Source: Halobacillus litoralis
GTDB lineage: Bacteria; Bacillota; Bacilli; Bacillales; Halobacillaceae
Direction: 5' to 3'
Length of the DNA: 64,000 bases
NCBI RefSeq assembly: GCF_004101865.1
Contig: NZ_CP026118.1
Coordinates: 2,745,001 to 2,809,000, forward strand
Made by a program: the position numbers and the translations under genes. Numbering within the stretch: the first letter of the stretch is position 1; every line of letters begins with the position of its first letter. Below the pieces are notes generated by a model, which was not told the DNA's origin, made no database searches, and saw only the letters and a list, made by a program, of their open reading frames with translations. Below, piece by piece: positions 27,300 to 36,489 of this stretch.

Positions 27300-28190
27300 T
27301 TAGTGGTAATAATTGGTGGCCGGCTTGGTGGTCTTCTGATAAGCGTGAATCGTGTTGATCGTCCTGAAGCCGAATTGCTTATATAATTCTTCCGCCTGCT
27401 GGTTTTGGGTACGGACCGATATTGTGACCACATCCAAGTCCAAAGCGTAAAAAGCATACTGTAGTGCATGATGGATCAATGCTGATCCGATCCCGCTACT
27501 TCTGTGGCTTGGAGAGACATTGACAAAGCAAATTTCCCCTTCAAGATCCGGGATGATCGTTTCAAGATAGATGTACCCCGCCAAATCACCATTTTGTAAA
27601 TAACCCCAGATGTGATTCCCATCCTCCTGAGAGAAATTCAACATTTCATTGGTCGTATAATAAGCGGCAGAAGGGTGCAGTTTATCCAAACTGCCGTAGT
27701 CTTCCATATGAATATCAACAATTGATTGATGCTTTTCGTCAGAAGCTTCATATACAGATTTATGAACAGCCAAAGTCCGTTCTATATTATAAAGCTCAAA
27801 TTCGTGGCGCTCTACAAACGATATAAGAGGTTCATTGGATGCGAAACAGGCAACCTTAACTACATCAAAATGAAGCTGAGCAGTCAAAGAAGCTTTGTCC
27901 CATAATCGATCGATGACCTTCTCATGCCCCTTTGAAGCGAACGGGCCGAGAAGACGGCAAAGTTTCTGTTCAAAGAAAGGGAGAATCCCTAAAAAGCCGA
28001 TGATTTCTTCGCCTTCCCATCCTACATAAGCCAAAGGTTCTTTGAACTGAGTCAACGTCCAAATTTGTTCGAAAATCTCATTAGGATCTGAAGCCATCCA
28101 AGCTACATAATGATCATCTTGCTCGTTCATATGAAATAACCAATTCGCAACCGTATGCAGCTCTTTTACTTCCAACTCACGAATCTCCAT
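27300..28190 (-). CDS. GNAT family N-acetyltransferase
   Basis: 296 residues. The N-terminal domain (1-145) is a weak GNAT-like fold; the C-terminal domain (about 150-285) is typical, with VNVSPSHRSSGIGSALIHHA as the acetyl-CoA loop and TISVRTQNQQAEELYKQFGF as motif B. ATG 28190 is chosen because AAAGGGGA lies 7 bases upstream; the longer frame lacks a site. Upstream gene of a two-gene operon with fructosamine kinase. Substrate unknown. Confidence 0.85.
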   Translation of the reverse strand: MEIRELEVKELHTVANWLFHMNEQDDHYVAWMASDPNEIFEQIWTLTQFKEPLAYVGWEGEEIIGFLGILPFFEQKLCRLLGPFASKGHEKVIDRLWDKASLTAQLHFDVVKVACFASNEPLISFVERHEFELYNIERTLAVHKSVYEASDEKHQSIVDIHMEDYGSLDKLHPSAAYYTTNEMLNFSQEDGNHIWGYLQNGDLAGYIYLETIIPDLEGEICFVNVSPSHRSSGIGSALIHHALQYAFYALDLDVVTISVRTQNQQAEELYKQFGFRTINTIHAYQKTTKPATNYYH

Positions 28191-28239
28191 AACAAAATCC
28201 CCTTTCATCATAAACAAATTCTTACATAGGTGATAAGAA

Positions 28240-28460
28240 AAGTGCAAGCGCCTTGGTCAACCCCGACAAGCTTAAGACGTGGATCGGAGAGAGGTGTCCT
28301 TCCCTCTCGCAGATCCACGACTTAAGACCTCGAGGGGTTAGGCGCAGAAACTGGACAAAGAAAAAAGTGCAACCGTTCTGGTAGACACGACAAGCATAAG
28401 CGAAACTGTGTCGTGGTGAACTTTGCCACAGAACAGTTATGCTTATGACCTCGAGTGTCT
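28240..28460. repeat. Two hairpin-forming repeat units (repeat family 4)
   Basis: Two related units begin AAAAGTGCAAGCGCCTTGGT (28240) and AAAAGTGCAACCGTTCTGGT (28365). Each has a CGACAAGC-TAAG left arm and a CTTA-GACCTCGAG right arm. Unit 1 pairs AACCCC with GGGGTT and CGTGGATC with GATCCACG. Unit 2 pairs AGACAC with GTGTCT and GCATAAG with CTTATGC. No coding potential. Similar hairpin repeats are common in Bacillaceae intergenic DNA. They occupy the 430-base gap between the divergent GNAT and ABC1 genes. Confidence 0.7.
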
Positions 28461-28618
28461 CTAAGCTTCTTCGGATTAATTTAATATTTCATAAACCATA
28501 GGTCTTTGATGAACACTATCATAGGAGAAGTGAATCGCTGGGTTTTCCGGGTGGTTTTATGATTGATGAATCAGTAATCAGGGAAAGATAGAGGAAGAAG
28601 GTGGAAGGGGGACGGAAA

Positions 28619-30283
28619 ATGGGGCATCGTTTGAAATACATAGCACTTTACAGGATATCCGTTATTGTGTGGATGTCTATAAAATTCCTTTTACAAATAT
28701 TTTGGTTTCATAAGAGACATCGGATTTGGGACCAGGATACTAAAAGAAAGTGGGAAGAGTTGCTTTCAGGGCAGGCAGAAGAGTATCGCAAAAAAGCGGT
28801 AGCCCTGGGGGGGCTGCTGATTAAGTTTGGTCAGTTCCTTAGTTCAAGAGGTGATTTACTTCCACAATCGTTTATTAAAGAGTTAGAAGGCCTCGTCGAC
28901 CGTGTAGAGCCTGTGCCATTTTACCGTTCACGGCAGACGATTGAAGAAGATTGGAACGCCCCGTTAGAAGAACACTTGTCATCAATCGAAGAGAATGCCA
29001 CAGCTTCAGCTTCTATTGGAGAAGTTTATAAAGGATATCTGAAAGATGGATCTCCTGTTGCGGTGAAAGTGCAGCGTTATCGAGTCAAAGATATCTTCCG
29101 TATGGACTTCAAAGCTTTGAAAATCGTATTTTGGCTGCTCGACCGATTTACGGTTTACGGGACAAAAGCTGATTTACAAGCCCTATATCGAGAAGTTGTA
29201 CGCGTGATAAGTAATGAACTCGATTTTACAATGGAACTTGAAAATGGAAACCATTTCAAAAAGCGTTTTTCCGACTTTTCATCCGTTTACATCCCTGATT
29301 ACTATAAAGATTTATCGACAAAACGGGTGATTGTGATGGAGTGGATCGAAGGAACCAAAATCACGGATTTATCTTTTATCAAAAAAAATGGCATTGATCG
29401 CGAACAGCTTGCCCGCACACTATTCGATTTATGTGTGGAGCAATTTTTATACGCGGGTACTTTCCATTCAGATCCGCATTCTGGTAATTTAATGCTGAAA
29501 GCAGATGGGACAATTGTGGTCATCGACTTTGGCATGGTTGGAGAAATAAAGAAAGAGGATGCGAATTCCATCCGTGCGATGATCCAGGGATTCATCCTTG
29601 ATGATTATGACCGGGTGATAGAAGCTTTGAAAGAAATGGACTTTTTACTCCCTCATGCTGATACTGAACGAGTGAAAGAGTTGCTGAAACAAACGACCGA
29701 CATGTATTTAGAGGGGAACTTTGACAAGTTGGATGCGCATATGATGAATGATATGCTGGCGGATTTACAGCAGTTCGTCAAAGAGCAGCCCATTCAATTA
29801 CCTGCAGACTACGCTTTTTTAGGCCGTGCGACTTCGATAATTGTCGGCGTATTGAGCAGTGTATATCCGCAGATAGATTTAATTAAGTGGGGCCGCCCGG
29901 TTATTAAAGAATGGATGTCTGGAGAGGATTCGAGCTTTTCGCTTTATAAGGAAGTGGCAAAGGAAACAGCACGTCCGCTCCTGTCTCTGCCCCGTGCATT
30001 GATCGAGTATTTAGAAGACGGTGACAAAGAGAGGGAGTGGAAGAGTTATCATCAAAAAAACAAGCTGTTTCATCAATACTATCTTTTCTACACACTTCTT
30101 TCCCTTGTCCTTGCAGTTATGGGGGGCTTTGCTCTTTTTTATACGATGATTGTGCCGGTGCTGCCTAGCTTGTGGATTGGTGGCGTGCTTTCGGGTGTTG
30201 GTGTAGTTGGGTTTGTTGTGTTTTCGATCAATCATCTAAGGATGCTCAAACGAATTCATCACAATAGGAGGAATGAAGGATGA
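28619..30283 (+). CDS. ABC1/AarF (UbiB-like) kinase family protein
   Basis: 554 residues. The ABC1 core is visible: KFGQFLSSRGDLLP (KxGQ motif, about 80-95), the Ala-rich ATP loop ASASIGEVYKG, the lysine in VAVKVQR, HSDPHSGNLML and VIDFGMVGEI. Two hydrophobic helices close the C-terminus (about 490-540), so it is membrane-anchored. UbiB relatives act in isoprenoid quinone metabolism or distribution; an equivalent menaquinone role is only an inference. The next gene overlaps by ATGA. GTG 28601 is an alternative start. Confidence 0.9.
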   Translation: MGHRLKYIALYRISVIVWMSIKFLLQIFWFHKRHRIWDQDTKRKWEELLSGQAEEYRKKAVALGGLLIKFGQFLSSRGDLLPQSFIKELEGLVDRVEPVPFYRSRQTIEEDWNAPLEEHLSSIEENATASASIGEVYKGYLKDGSPVAVKVQRYRVKDIFRMDFKALKIVFWLLDRFTVYGTKADLQALYREVVRVISNELDFTMELENGNHFKKRFSDFSSVYIPDYYKDLSTKRVIVMEWIEGTKITDLSFIKKNGIDREQLARTLFDLCVEQFLYAGTFHSDPHSGNLMLKADGTIVVIDFGMVGEIKKEDANSIRAMIQGFILDDYDRVIEALKEMDFLLPHADTERVKELLKQTTDMYLEGNFDKLDAHMMNDMLADLQQFVKEQPIQLPADYAFLGRATSIIVGVLSSVYPQIDLIKWGRPVIKEWMSGEDSSFSLYKEVAKETARPLLSLPRALIEYLEDGDKEREWKSYHQKNKLFHQYYLFYTLLSLVLAVMGGFALFYTMIVPVLPSLWIGGVLSGVGVVGFVVFSINHLRMLKRIHHNRRNEG

Positions 30284-30579
30284 GTGATTTACTGAAGAAA
30301 GGCTTCCATTTAGGACTTGGTGCTGCACTTAGTGGTAAAGAGATGTTTGAGAAAATGGTTAATGAAATGGTTAAACGGGGAGAAATAAGTCCTTCTCAAG
30401 CGAAATCGATGGTGAATAATTGGATCACCAAAGGGGAAACGAAGGATAAAGAGTGGAATCATCAAGCGAAAGCCAAAATGCAGGATCAAATGAAAGAGCT
30501 TGGTTTTGTATCCAAAGAAGATTATGAAAAGCTTGAAGCAAGAGTCCAGAAGCTTGAGAGCTTACATGAACGACCATAG
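30280..30579 (+). CDS. Phasin-like / polyhydroxyalkanoate synthesis regulator-like small protein
   Basis: 99 residues, predicted helical with a coiled-coil end (EDYEKLEARVQKLESLH). It begins DLLKKGFHLGLGAALSGKEMFEK, matching the COG3937-type phasin-like proteins. The ATG sits in the last codon of the ABC1 kinase gene, so translation is coupled and a functional partnership is likely. No PHA synthase gene is in the window, so a granule role is unproven. A strong terminator follows. Confidence 0.78.
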   Translation: MSDLLKKGFHLGLGAALSGKEMFEKMVNEMVKRGEISPSQAKSMVNNWITKGETKDKEWNHQAKAKMQDQMKELGFVSKEDYEKLEARVQKLESLHERP

Positions 30580-30582
30580 ATG

Positions 30583-30622
30583 AAAGCCCGATTCCTCGTA
30601 AAGTGAAATGGAATCGGGCTTT
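30583..30622 (+). terminator. Terminator of the ABC1-phasin operon
   Basis: Perfect 13-bp stem AAAGCCCGATTCC (30583-30595) with GGAATCGGGCTTT (30610-30622), followed by TATTG. It may also serve the convergent chemoreceptor gene. Confidence 0.8.
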
Positions 30623-30648
30623 TATTGTTAAACGATTTATCGTCATTA

Positions 30649-32346
30649 TTATTGTAATTTAAATTTCTTCAATGATTCATCTAAACGTTCAGACATGGCA
30701 GCAAGTTCTTGTGCGTGGTGGGAGACATGCTCCATAGAGCTGTTTGTTTGTTGTGTGGAGGCTGTCGTTTCTTCTACCCCTGCCGCTGATTCTTCTGAAC
30801 TGGATGCTACACTCTCGATCGAATGATTCATAGATGTGGTGTTTTCTTGAATGTCCTCCAGGTTTGTAGAAATGTAGTCAATTCCTTCGACCATCGCTTT
30901 GATAGAATCCTGGATAGCATGGAACGTTTCCCCTGTGCGTTGAATTTGGCTTGTCCCTTGTTCTACTTTTTCATAACCATCCTCAAGAGAGTGGGACACA
31001 TTTTTGGACTCTTGCTGAATGTTTCCTACCATATGAGTGATTTCCCCGACAGAATCAGAAACTTGTTCAGCGAGTTTACGTACTTCATCCGCGACGACTG
31101 CAAATCCCCGGCCGTGTTCACCTGCCCTGGCCGCTTCGATAGCAGCATTTAATGCCAACAAGTTCGTTTGCTCAGCAATGTCTCTGATGACATGCACCAG
31201 CTTGGAAATCTCCCCTGATTGTTCATCCAAATGATGTACTTTTTTCACAGAGGTCTCCATCACGTGATGAATGGCACGCATCTGCTCGACAGATAGATCC
31301 ATCAAAGCTTGACCTTCATTGCTTTGTTCCATCACTTTTTGAGATTGATGAGAAACTTTAATTCCTGTTTCATTGGATTCTTCAATTCTGCGAGCTAGTT
31401 GATCCATCATCTCTGTCAATGTCGTAGCATCACCTGCCTGTTGTTCTGAAGCGGACGAGAGTTCTTCCATGGTAGCTGCGACTTGTTCGGAAGCTTCCTG
31501 AACTTCAGAGGAGGATTGTTGTAGTTCACGGCTCTGGTTATTTACTTTAGTCGATAGGTCTCTGATCTCCGTAATGAGCTGTTGTAGGTTGTATTGCATC
31601 AAGGACATAGATGTCGTCAACTGCCCAACTTCATCCTTGTGGTTATCCGATCTTAGTTCATGGTAAAGCTCACCTTCAGATATTTGATCGGCCGCTTTTA
31701 CTAGTCCCTCCATTCTCTTCCGAATAGAACGATTGACCATCCACATGATGACCGAACCGATCACGAGAGCGAGCAAGCCTGAGCTGATCAGTATCAGTAT
31801 TGTTTTTTGCAGGTTACTTTGGGTTTCCGTCATTGATTCTCCCATAGCTGTTTCTGCTTGAGTTTGCAACTCACCTAAAGCGTCCACGAGTTCCGCGCGA
31901 AGCGTTTGAGTCTCTCGCCTTAAGTCACTGATTTCAGTAGTGTTACTGACATTACCTACTATTTCATCCAAAAATAAAGTATTGATTTGTTCATCCACAT
32001 CACTGACTGTCTGCATGGTGCTTTCAAGCTCTGTGCCTTTGAAGGTCTCTGTGTACACTTCTTGTAATTCATTGAAACGTGTTCTTTTTTCTTCAAATGA
32101 TTCAATATGTTCTCTTCTCGGCTCACTTACATAATCGGCGATTCTAATATCCTTTGTTCGAGCCAATGAAGCCATTTCGGCTGTTTCAATTGCAATTTCG
32201 CTTCTATCATCTAATTCTTCAACACTTGTTTCTGCGATCTTAAGCTCGTAGTAAGAAATGGCTATTGTAACTGTAAATAAAATAACAGTGAATATGAATG
32301 CTGTTGCGTACTTTGCTCCGACGCTTAAATGATTCCATATTTTCAT
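30649..32346 (-). CDS. Methyl-accepting chemotaxis protein
   Basis: 565 residues. TM1 is about 12-31, a helical extracellular region of the four-helix-bundle size is 32-180, and TM2 is 182-204. A HAMP domain follows (about 205-260), then the long signalling coiled coil. Its hairpin tip is [20 protein letters not shown] followed by [20 protein letters not shown], the CheW/CheA-binding core of MCPs. The ligand is unknown. No other chemotaxis gene is nearby, as usual for scattered receptor genes. It converges on the phasin-like gene. Confidence 0.95.
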   Translation of the reverse strand: MKIWNHLSVGAKYATAFIFTVILFTVTIAISYYELKIAETSVEELDDRSEIAIETAEMASLARTKDIRIADYVSEPRREHIESFEEKRTRFNELQEVYTETFKGTELESTMQTVSDVDEQINTLFLDEIVGNVSNTTEISDLRRETQTLRAELVDALGELQTQAETAMGESMTETQSNLQKTILILISSGLLALVIGSVIMWMVNRSIRKRMEGLVKAADQISEGELYHELRSDNHKDEVGQLTTSMSLMQYNLQQLITEIRDLSTKVNNQSRELQQSSSEVQEASEQVAATMEELSSASEQQAGDATTLTEMMDQLARRIEESNETGIKVSHQSQKVMEQSNEGQALMDLSVEQMRAIHHVMETSVKKVHHLDEQSGEISKLVHVIRDIAEQTNLLALNAAIEAARAGEHGRGFAVVADEVRKLAEQVSDSVGEITHMVGNIQQESKNVSHSLEDGYEKVEQGTSQIQRTGETFHAIQDSIKAMVEGIDYISTNLEDIQENTTSMNHSIESVASSSEESAAGVEETTASTQQTNSSMEHVSHHAQELAAMSERLDESLKKFKLQ

Positions 32347-32490
32347 GTGTTTCTCCCCTTAAACTATTCAATTTTCAAGAATGATTATGTACCATGCCTG
32401 ATCGCCGACCATTTAAGTGTTATATCGGCGAAAACGTTTGGTTTATTAAGAAATGGATATTATATTATAAATAGGAACGGTTGTTATTTG

Positions 32491-33090
32491 CGACCGGGAC
32501 AAAAGAATTTTTTCCGCTAGAAAACCCGAACGAAATTTCGTTCGGGTTTTCTTAATGAAGCCATAAATGCATACGCCGCTCCGGCAACATACTTGAGGCC
32601 ACTGAAAAACACTTTTCAATCTAGAGGAACTGTTAAAGTTTGTTGTTGCTTCTAACGAATCGCTTGTCGGTGGATGCTTGCCGCGGGCACGGCCTCAGCT
32701 AACTTGGTCAAGAAAATCACTTGACCAGGTGGATCTTCGACTCGTGCTTTTCCCGCACGTGTCACCACCGAACGCTCATCGTGGAAGCAACGGGGCCTAT
32801 CTGAAAAAAGTGATTTTCTTTGATTTATATATGTCTCATCGAAGTAAAGAAGCCGAGTTGAAAGATAAAATCGTCCTGCCCGGCCTTTCTTTGATGCATA
32901 ACTCAGAAAGTTGCAGTTCTTCAGTAGTCTCAACATACTTCACTTTCAGCGGAGACGACCATCTTCCGGGGGCTTCCGCTCGTGCTGTTCTTGCAGGAGG
33001 GAGTCTACGTATGTTGCCTACGCTCCATATGATCCACTCCGCCTGTTGATCGTCTTTTCCTGTGGCTGTTAGTGTTTTGTCCCAGGCCCT
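32491..33090 (+). repeat. Repeat family 1, copy C, interrupted by a family 2 element
   Basis: Ends match the family: GACCGGGACAAAAG at 32492 and GTTTTGTCCCAGGCCC at about 33075-33090. The left part runs through the CCGAACG hairpin to CCGGCAACATACTT (32581-32594). The right part resumes CAACATACTT at 32931 and continues through TCTACGTATGTTG to the end. Between them sits a 336-base foreign element. Without it and one duplicated 10-mer the copy is about 254 bases, close to copy B. This explains the whole 750-base gap between the chemoreceptor and the YwaF-like gene. Confidence 0.82.
32595..32930 (+). mobile_element. Miniature inverted-repeat element (family 2, copy 1) with 10-bp target duplication
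   Basis: A 336-base non-coding element flanked on both sides by CAACATACTT (32585-32594 and 32931-32940), which occurs once in the uninterrupted repeat copy B. The ends are inverted: GAGGCCACTGAAAAAC at the left, and the right end reads AGACTACTGAAGAACTGC on the other strand. It encodes no transposase, so it is MITE-like. It shares its interior with the copy at 45753-46039. Confidence 0.75.
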
Positions 33091-33092
33091 GC

Positions 33093-33818
33093 CTATTTTT
33101 CATTATTCATTTTATCGGCGAGCTTATAGACAAGCACCATGACTGCAAAAACAAGAAAAGCAGTAACAGCAAGGTTAATATAATAGAAGAAACCATCTCC
33201 CATCCAGTCGAGGGGAGTGCCGGTAACCGGAGGACCTTGCAAATACAAATAGTTGGTGCCTGCTATTGTATTGATCAACCCGATGAAGATGCTGTAAACG
33301 ATCAAATATAAGAAGGTTTCCAACAAGTCTTTCCATGAAATCTTTACAGAGGTAGATACGACCAAAAAAAGACTTGTCCACGAAATAGCCATATGATGTA
33401 AGAAAAATTTCCAAAAGCGGAAATGCTCATAGCCATGAAGGAGGTCAGGCGTAATGAGTGCGATCGCTGCTGGGATCGTGCCGATAAAGTATGTGATTTT
33501 TATCAATTTGGGTTGGTAAGTGAGCAAAGCGAATGCTCCGAGTAAAGAGGCGATGCCGCACAAATGAAGGGGGAGGTGTTCGCCTGTCCCCCAGATGCCC
33601 TTAGTAATGGCCCATGTTTGATAGCTGATTTCGGAAAAAAGCAGTAGACAAAACAATGTCCAGCGTATGAGGGAATGGGTCGCACGGGATTTTTTCAGCA
33701 AGTTTGCTGTGCTGAGAATGAAGACGGAGACAATTACAAATAAGGTGAGCATCGTGATGTGACTCTGACCGAATAAAGTGAAAGATTGGTCGATTTGTAA
33801 GCTGAACCATGTTTCCAT
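33093..33818 (-). CDS. YwaF/TIGR02206 family membrane protein
   Basis: 241 residues with six or seven predicted helices. Family features are HLPLHLCGIASLLGAFAL, LLHGYEHFRFWKFFLHHMAI and NYLYLQGPPVTGTPLDWMG near the C-terminus. The family is conserved in Firmicutes and its function is unknown. The start at 33818 has an AGGAGGC site upstream on the minus strand. Its TAG stop (33093-33095) directly touches the end of repeat copy C, so the insertion did not disrupt the gene. Confidence 0.87.
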   Translation of the reverse strand: METWFSLQIDQSFTLFGQSHITMLTLFVIVSVFILSTANLLKKSRATHSLIRWTLFCLLLFSEISYQTWAITKGIWGTGEHLPLHLCGIASLLGAFALLTYQPKLIKITYFIGTIPAAIALITPDLLHGYEHFRFWKFFLHHMAISWTSLFLVVSTSVKISWKDLLETFLYLIVYSIFIGLINTIAGTNYLYLQGPPVTGTPLDWMGDGFFYYINLAVTAFLVFAVMVLVYKLADKMNNEK

Positions 33819-33890
33819 AAAAGCCTCCTAGTGAGTGGACTTAGGCTGTGCTATGATTTTACCATATCATGTTATAGAAAGAGGGTTGGT

Positions 33891-34109
33891 ATGAAAAAGG
33901 TCAATTGTTTTCGGTGTCAGTATTTTCGCACAACCTGGAATGCTAATTTTCCAAGAGCTTGTGAAGCGTATGGCTTTAAAACGAAAGAAATACCGTCCGC
34001 ATTAGTTTTGAAATCTACGGGTACAGAGTGCATGCAATTTGTTGAAAAATCACGGAAAAAGAAGAATCTAGTATCTGGGAACCCCTCCAATATAGATTTT
34101 CGACTGTAA
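33891..34109 (+). CDS. Small cysteine-containing conserved protein
   Basis: 72 residues starting MKKVNCFRCQYF. Four cysteines are arranged C-x2-C early, then C in PRACEAYGF and C in GTECMQF, which would suit zinc or cluster binding. I recall near-identical short Bacillaceae proteins that databases call uracil-DNA glycosylase, but this protein is far too short to be that enzyme and has none of its motifs. ATG 33891 follows AAAGAGGG. Function unknown. Confidence 0.7.
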   Translation: MKKVNCFRCQYFRTTWNANFPRACEAYGFKTKEIPSALVLKSTGTECMQFVEKSRKKKNLVSGNPSNIDFRL

Positions 34110-34236
34110 ATAATATGAAATTTCAGAATATGTATGGACACTGGCCCATTCTGTGGTATGCTGATGAATATTTAATGAACCGACACAGAGAAAAAACGGT
34201 TCAAGAGGTTAATGGAGTGAGAGGAGTTGAGTAAAT

Positions 34237-35577
34237 ATGGCAAGAGAAAAATGGGGGACGAAGCTTGGGTTTATGTTAGCCGCTATGGGATCTGCGGTTG
34301 GACTAGGTAATATTTGGAGGTTCTCCTTCGTAGCAGGGAATAATGGTGGAGGAGCTTTTTTAATACTGTACCTGGCTTTTGTTCTCTTAATTGGTGTTCC
34401 TTTGCTTCTGACTGAAGTAAGTATTGGAAGGAAAGCTGAAAGTGATGTGGTCGGTTCCTTTCAAAAATTAGCGCCGCGCACACCATGGTATTTGACAGGT
34501 TTCTTCGGTATTGCGAGTGCGTTCTTAATATTGAGTTTTTATGCGGTCGTAGCCGGATGGGCGATTTTCTATCTTTGGAATTATATTAATGGATCTTTCT
34601 TTACATCGCCTGAGGTTGGATATGATGGAGCCTTCGGTCAATTTATCAGCCATTCGTGGCATCCGATTGCATGGACGGCCTTTTTCATGATTTTGACGAT
34701 CGTCATCGTCTTGAGTGGTGTGAAAAAAGGGATTGAAGGAGCGAACAAAATCTTCATGCCGTTGCTGGCGTTGATTTTAATCGGTTTAGCTTTCTTCAGC
34801 CTTTCATTAGATGGTGCAGCAGAAGGGGTAAGGTTTCTATTCCAGCCAAATTGGGCCGCGTTCAGTGAACCGTCTATTTATATTGCTGCTTTAGGTCAGG
34901 CATTTTTCTCACTCAGCCTGGGAATGGGTGCGATGCTTACCTATGGCAGTTATTTGAGAAAAGAAAACAAGCTGCCGAGTGCCGCACTTGGAATCGGAAT
35001 CATGGACACATTCTTTGCTATCATTTCAGGGCTTGTAATTTTTCCTGCCGTCTTTGCATTTGGAATTGACCCGAGTTCAGGCCCGCCGCTTGTATTTATT
35101 ACATTACCAAGTATATTCGAACAAATGCCCTTCGGTGGAATAATCGGCATGGTTTTCTTCTTTGCACTGGTGCTTGCATCACTTTCATCCTCAGTATCCA
35201 TCCTGGAAGTACCGACAGCCTTTTTCATGAGAATCTTCGGCTGGTCACGCTTCGCAACAAGTGTACTGATGGGTTCCATCATGTTCGTCATGGGGATCGG
35301 CGTCTCATTGGGATTTGGAATCTGGTCGGGTGTTACACCAATCGGCGAAAGAAATATTCTTGACTCCATGGATTACATTGCTTCTAATATCTTATTACCA
35401 CTGGGAGGCTTGTCCATGGCCTTGCTCATGGGATGGTATCTCAAGAGATCTGTTGCATTGGAAGCCACTGATTTGACACATTCTCCTTTGGGAAGTCTTT
35501 GGTATTTCATCGTTAAGTTTGTTGCACCGGTGTTAATCCTATTGATCTTCTTGAATAAGATTGGATTATTCTTGTAA
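34237..35577 (+). CDS. Sodium-dependent transporter, NSS (SNF) family
   Basis: 446 residues with 11-12 helices. The N-terminal signature KLGFMLAAMGSAVGLGNIWR carries the Na+/substrate site of the LeuT-like neurotransmitter:sodium symporters. GNNGGGAFLILY and SSVSILEVPTAFFM are further family stretches. It is expected to import an amino acid or similar solute with Na+, as do B. subtilis YhdH and YocR. The substrate is unassigned. Monocistronic, with a terminator directly after. Confidence 0.94.
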   Translation: MAREKWGTKLGFMLAAMGSAVGLGNIWRFSFVAGNNGGGAFLILYLAFVLLIGVPLLLTEVSIGRKAESDVVGSFQKLAPRTPWYLTGFFGIASAFLILSFYAVVAGWAIFYLWNYINGSFFTSPEVGYDGAFGQFISHSWHPIAWTAFFMILTIVIVLSGVKKGIEGANKIFMPLLALILIGLAFFSLSLDGAAEGVRFLFQPNWAAFSEPSIYIAALGQAFFSLSLGMGAMLTYGSYLRKENKLPSAALGIGIMDTFFAIISGLVIFPAVFAFGIDPSSGPPLVFITLPSIFEQMPFGGIIGMVFFFALVLASLSSSVSILEVPTAFFMRIFGWSRFATSVLMGSIMFVMGIGVSLGFGIWSGVTPIGERNILDSMDYIASNILLPLGGLSMALLMGWYLKRSVALEATDLTHSPLGSLWYFIVKFVAPVLILLIFLNKIGLFL

Positions 35578-35584
35578 AAGAGCG

Positions 35585-35613
35585 AACCTCGGCAATCCGC
35601 CGGGGTTTTCTTT
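35585..35613 (+). terminator. Terminator of the NSS transporter gene
   Basis: Stem AACCTCGGC (35585-35593) with GCCGGGGTT (35599-35607), one mismatch, then TTCTTTT. Confidence 0.75.
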
Positions 35614-35806
35614 TCGCGAACATTTTTTGAAACATGGATGAACAAAAGGACAGAGTTCTTCCAGTCATGTTAAACTACGACAGAGTACAATTTTACTGCT
35701 AGAATCTATAAATCAGTATAGGTAACAAAGAAAGGGAAAGGGCAGCTGATTTCTTTTTATGGGTTATCAATCATGCTTATCTTCCAACTTTAAAGGAGTA
35801 AATAAA

Positions 35807-36103
35807 ATGGCAATTACTAACCACAACGTCTTGAAGAAGATGTCCAATGAAATACAAGAAGCCATGCTTCAACATGGAAATGAACAAAAGGTTCGGGAAC
35901 ATGTCCGATCAGTAAAGTTGCTTGCTGATTTGCTGCTTGATCAAGAATCGAATGGGGAGCAATCAGAATCTTCTGTGCAAGAGCCGACCATTGAAGAAAT
36001 CCGTAAGATGATGGGGGCAGACAATTCACCATCTGAAAAACGGGAGCCGGAAACGAAGGCCGATCATGAAGAGGCGAATGGTTCTTCTATTTTTGATTTT
36101 TAA
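35807..36103 (+). CDS. ywdI: YwdI family protein
   Basis: 98 residues, hydrophilic. The conserved N-terminal part (NHNVLKKMSNEIQEAM, then HVRSVKLLADLLLD) is followed by an acidic variable tail ending FDF. The match to YwdI rests on this pattern and on position next to a ywdK-type gene as in B. subtilis. ATG 35807 follows AAAGGAG by 8 bases; an upstream extension lacks a site. Function unknown. Confidence 0.8.
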   Translation: MAITNHNVLKKMSNEIQEAMLQHGNEQKVREHVRSVKLLADLLLDQESNGEQSESSVQEPTIEEIRKMMGADNSPSEKREPETKADHEEANGSSIFDF

Positions 36104-36120
36104 AGAAAGGGTGAAGTGTA

Positions 36121-36489
36121 ATGAAAATATTTTTGGTTTTAGCTGTTTTAAACGGCTTTCTATCTGTAGCCTTAGGGGCATTCGGAGCACATGGACTTGA
36201 AGGCAAAGTTTCACAAAAGGGTCTGGAGCAATGGGGGAAAGCCGTTGATTATCAAATGTTCCATACGATGGCCTTGTTCGTTACAGCTTTATTGATGAGC
36301 AAAATCCAGACCGGTTTAATGACAGGTGCAGGCTGGTTTTTCTTGATTGGAATCCTCCTGTTTTCCGGAAGCCTTTATATTTATGCTCCTACAGGGATCA
36401 AGACGTTCGCCATGATCACCCCTTTAGGCGGGTTGTCATTTTTGATCGGCTGGATCTTGCTTGGATATGCTGTCATCAAACATATTTAA
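36121..36489 (+). CDS. ywdK: DUF423 family membrane protein
   Basis: 122 residues with four helices. Family motifs are GFLSVALGAFGAHGLEGK and the DYQMFHTMALF stretch. It follows ywdI by 17 bases with AAAGAAAGGGTGAAG upstream, so the two are co-transcribed. DUF423 proteins are widespread small inner-membrane proteins of unknown role. Its stop overlaps the stop of the convergent gene by three bases. Confidence 0.92.
   Translation: MKIFLVLAVLNGFLSVALGAFGAHGLEGKVSQKGLEQWGKAVDYQMFHTMALFVTALLMSKIQTGLMTGAGWFFLIGILLFSGSLYIYAPTGIKTFAMITPLGGLSFLIGWILLGYAVIKHI

Noticed and set aside
28240..28460. CRISPR-like reading of the repeated hairpin units at 28.2 kb and 38.6 kb
   Set aside because: Only two units per locus, units are over 80 bases with no unique spacers of constant length, and no cas gene is present.
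32652..32936. Long open frames on both strands inside the 32.5-33.1 kb repeat
   Set aside because: They lie wholly within non-coding repeat sequence that recurs elsewhere with different reading frames; no ribosome site or protein similarity.
33891..34109. Uracil-DNA glycosylase annotation for the 72-residue Cys protein
   Set aside because: It is far too short and lacks every glycosylase motif; I keep it as a small conserved protein of unknown function.
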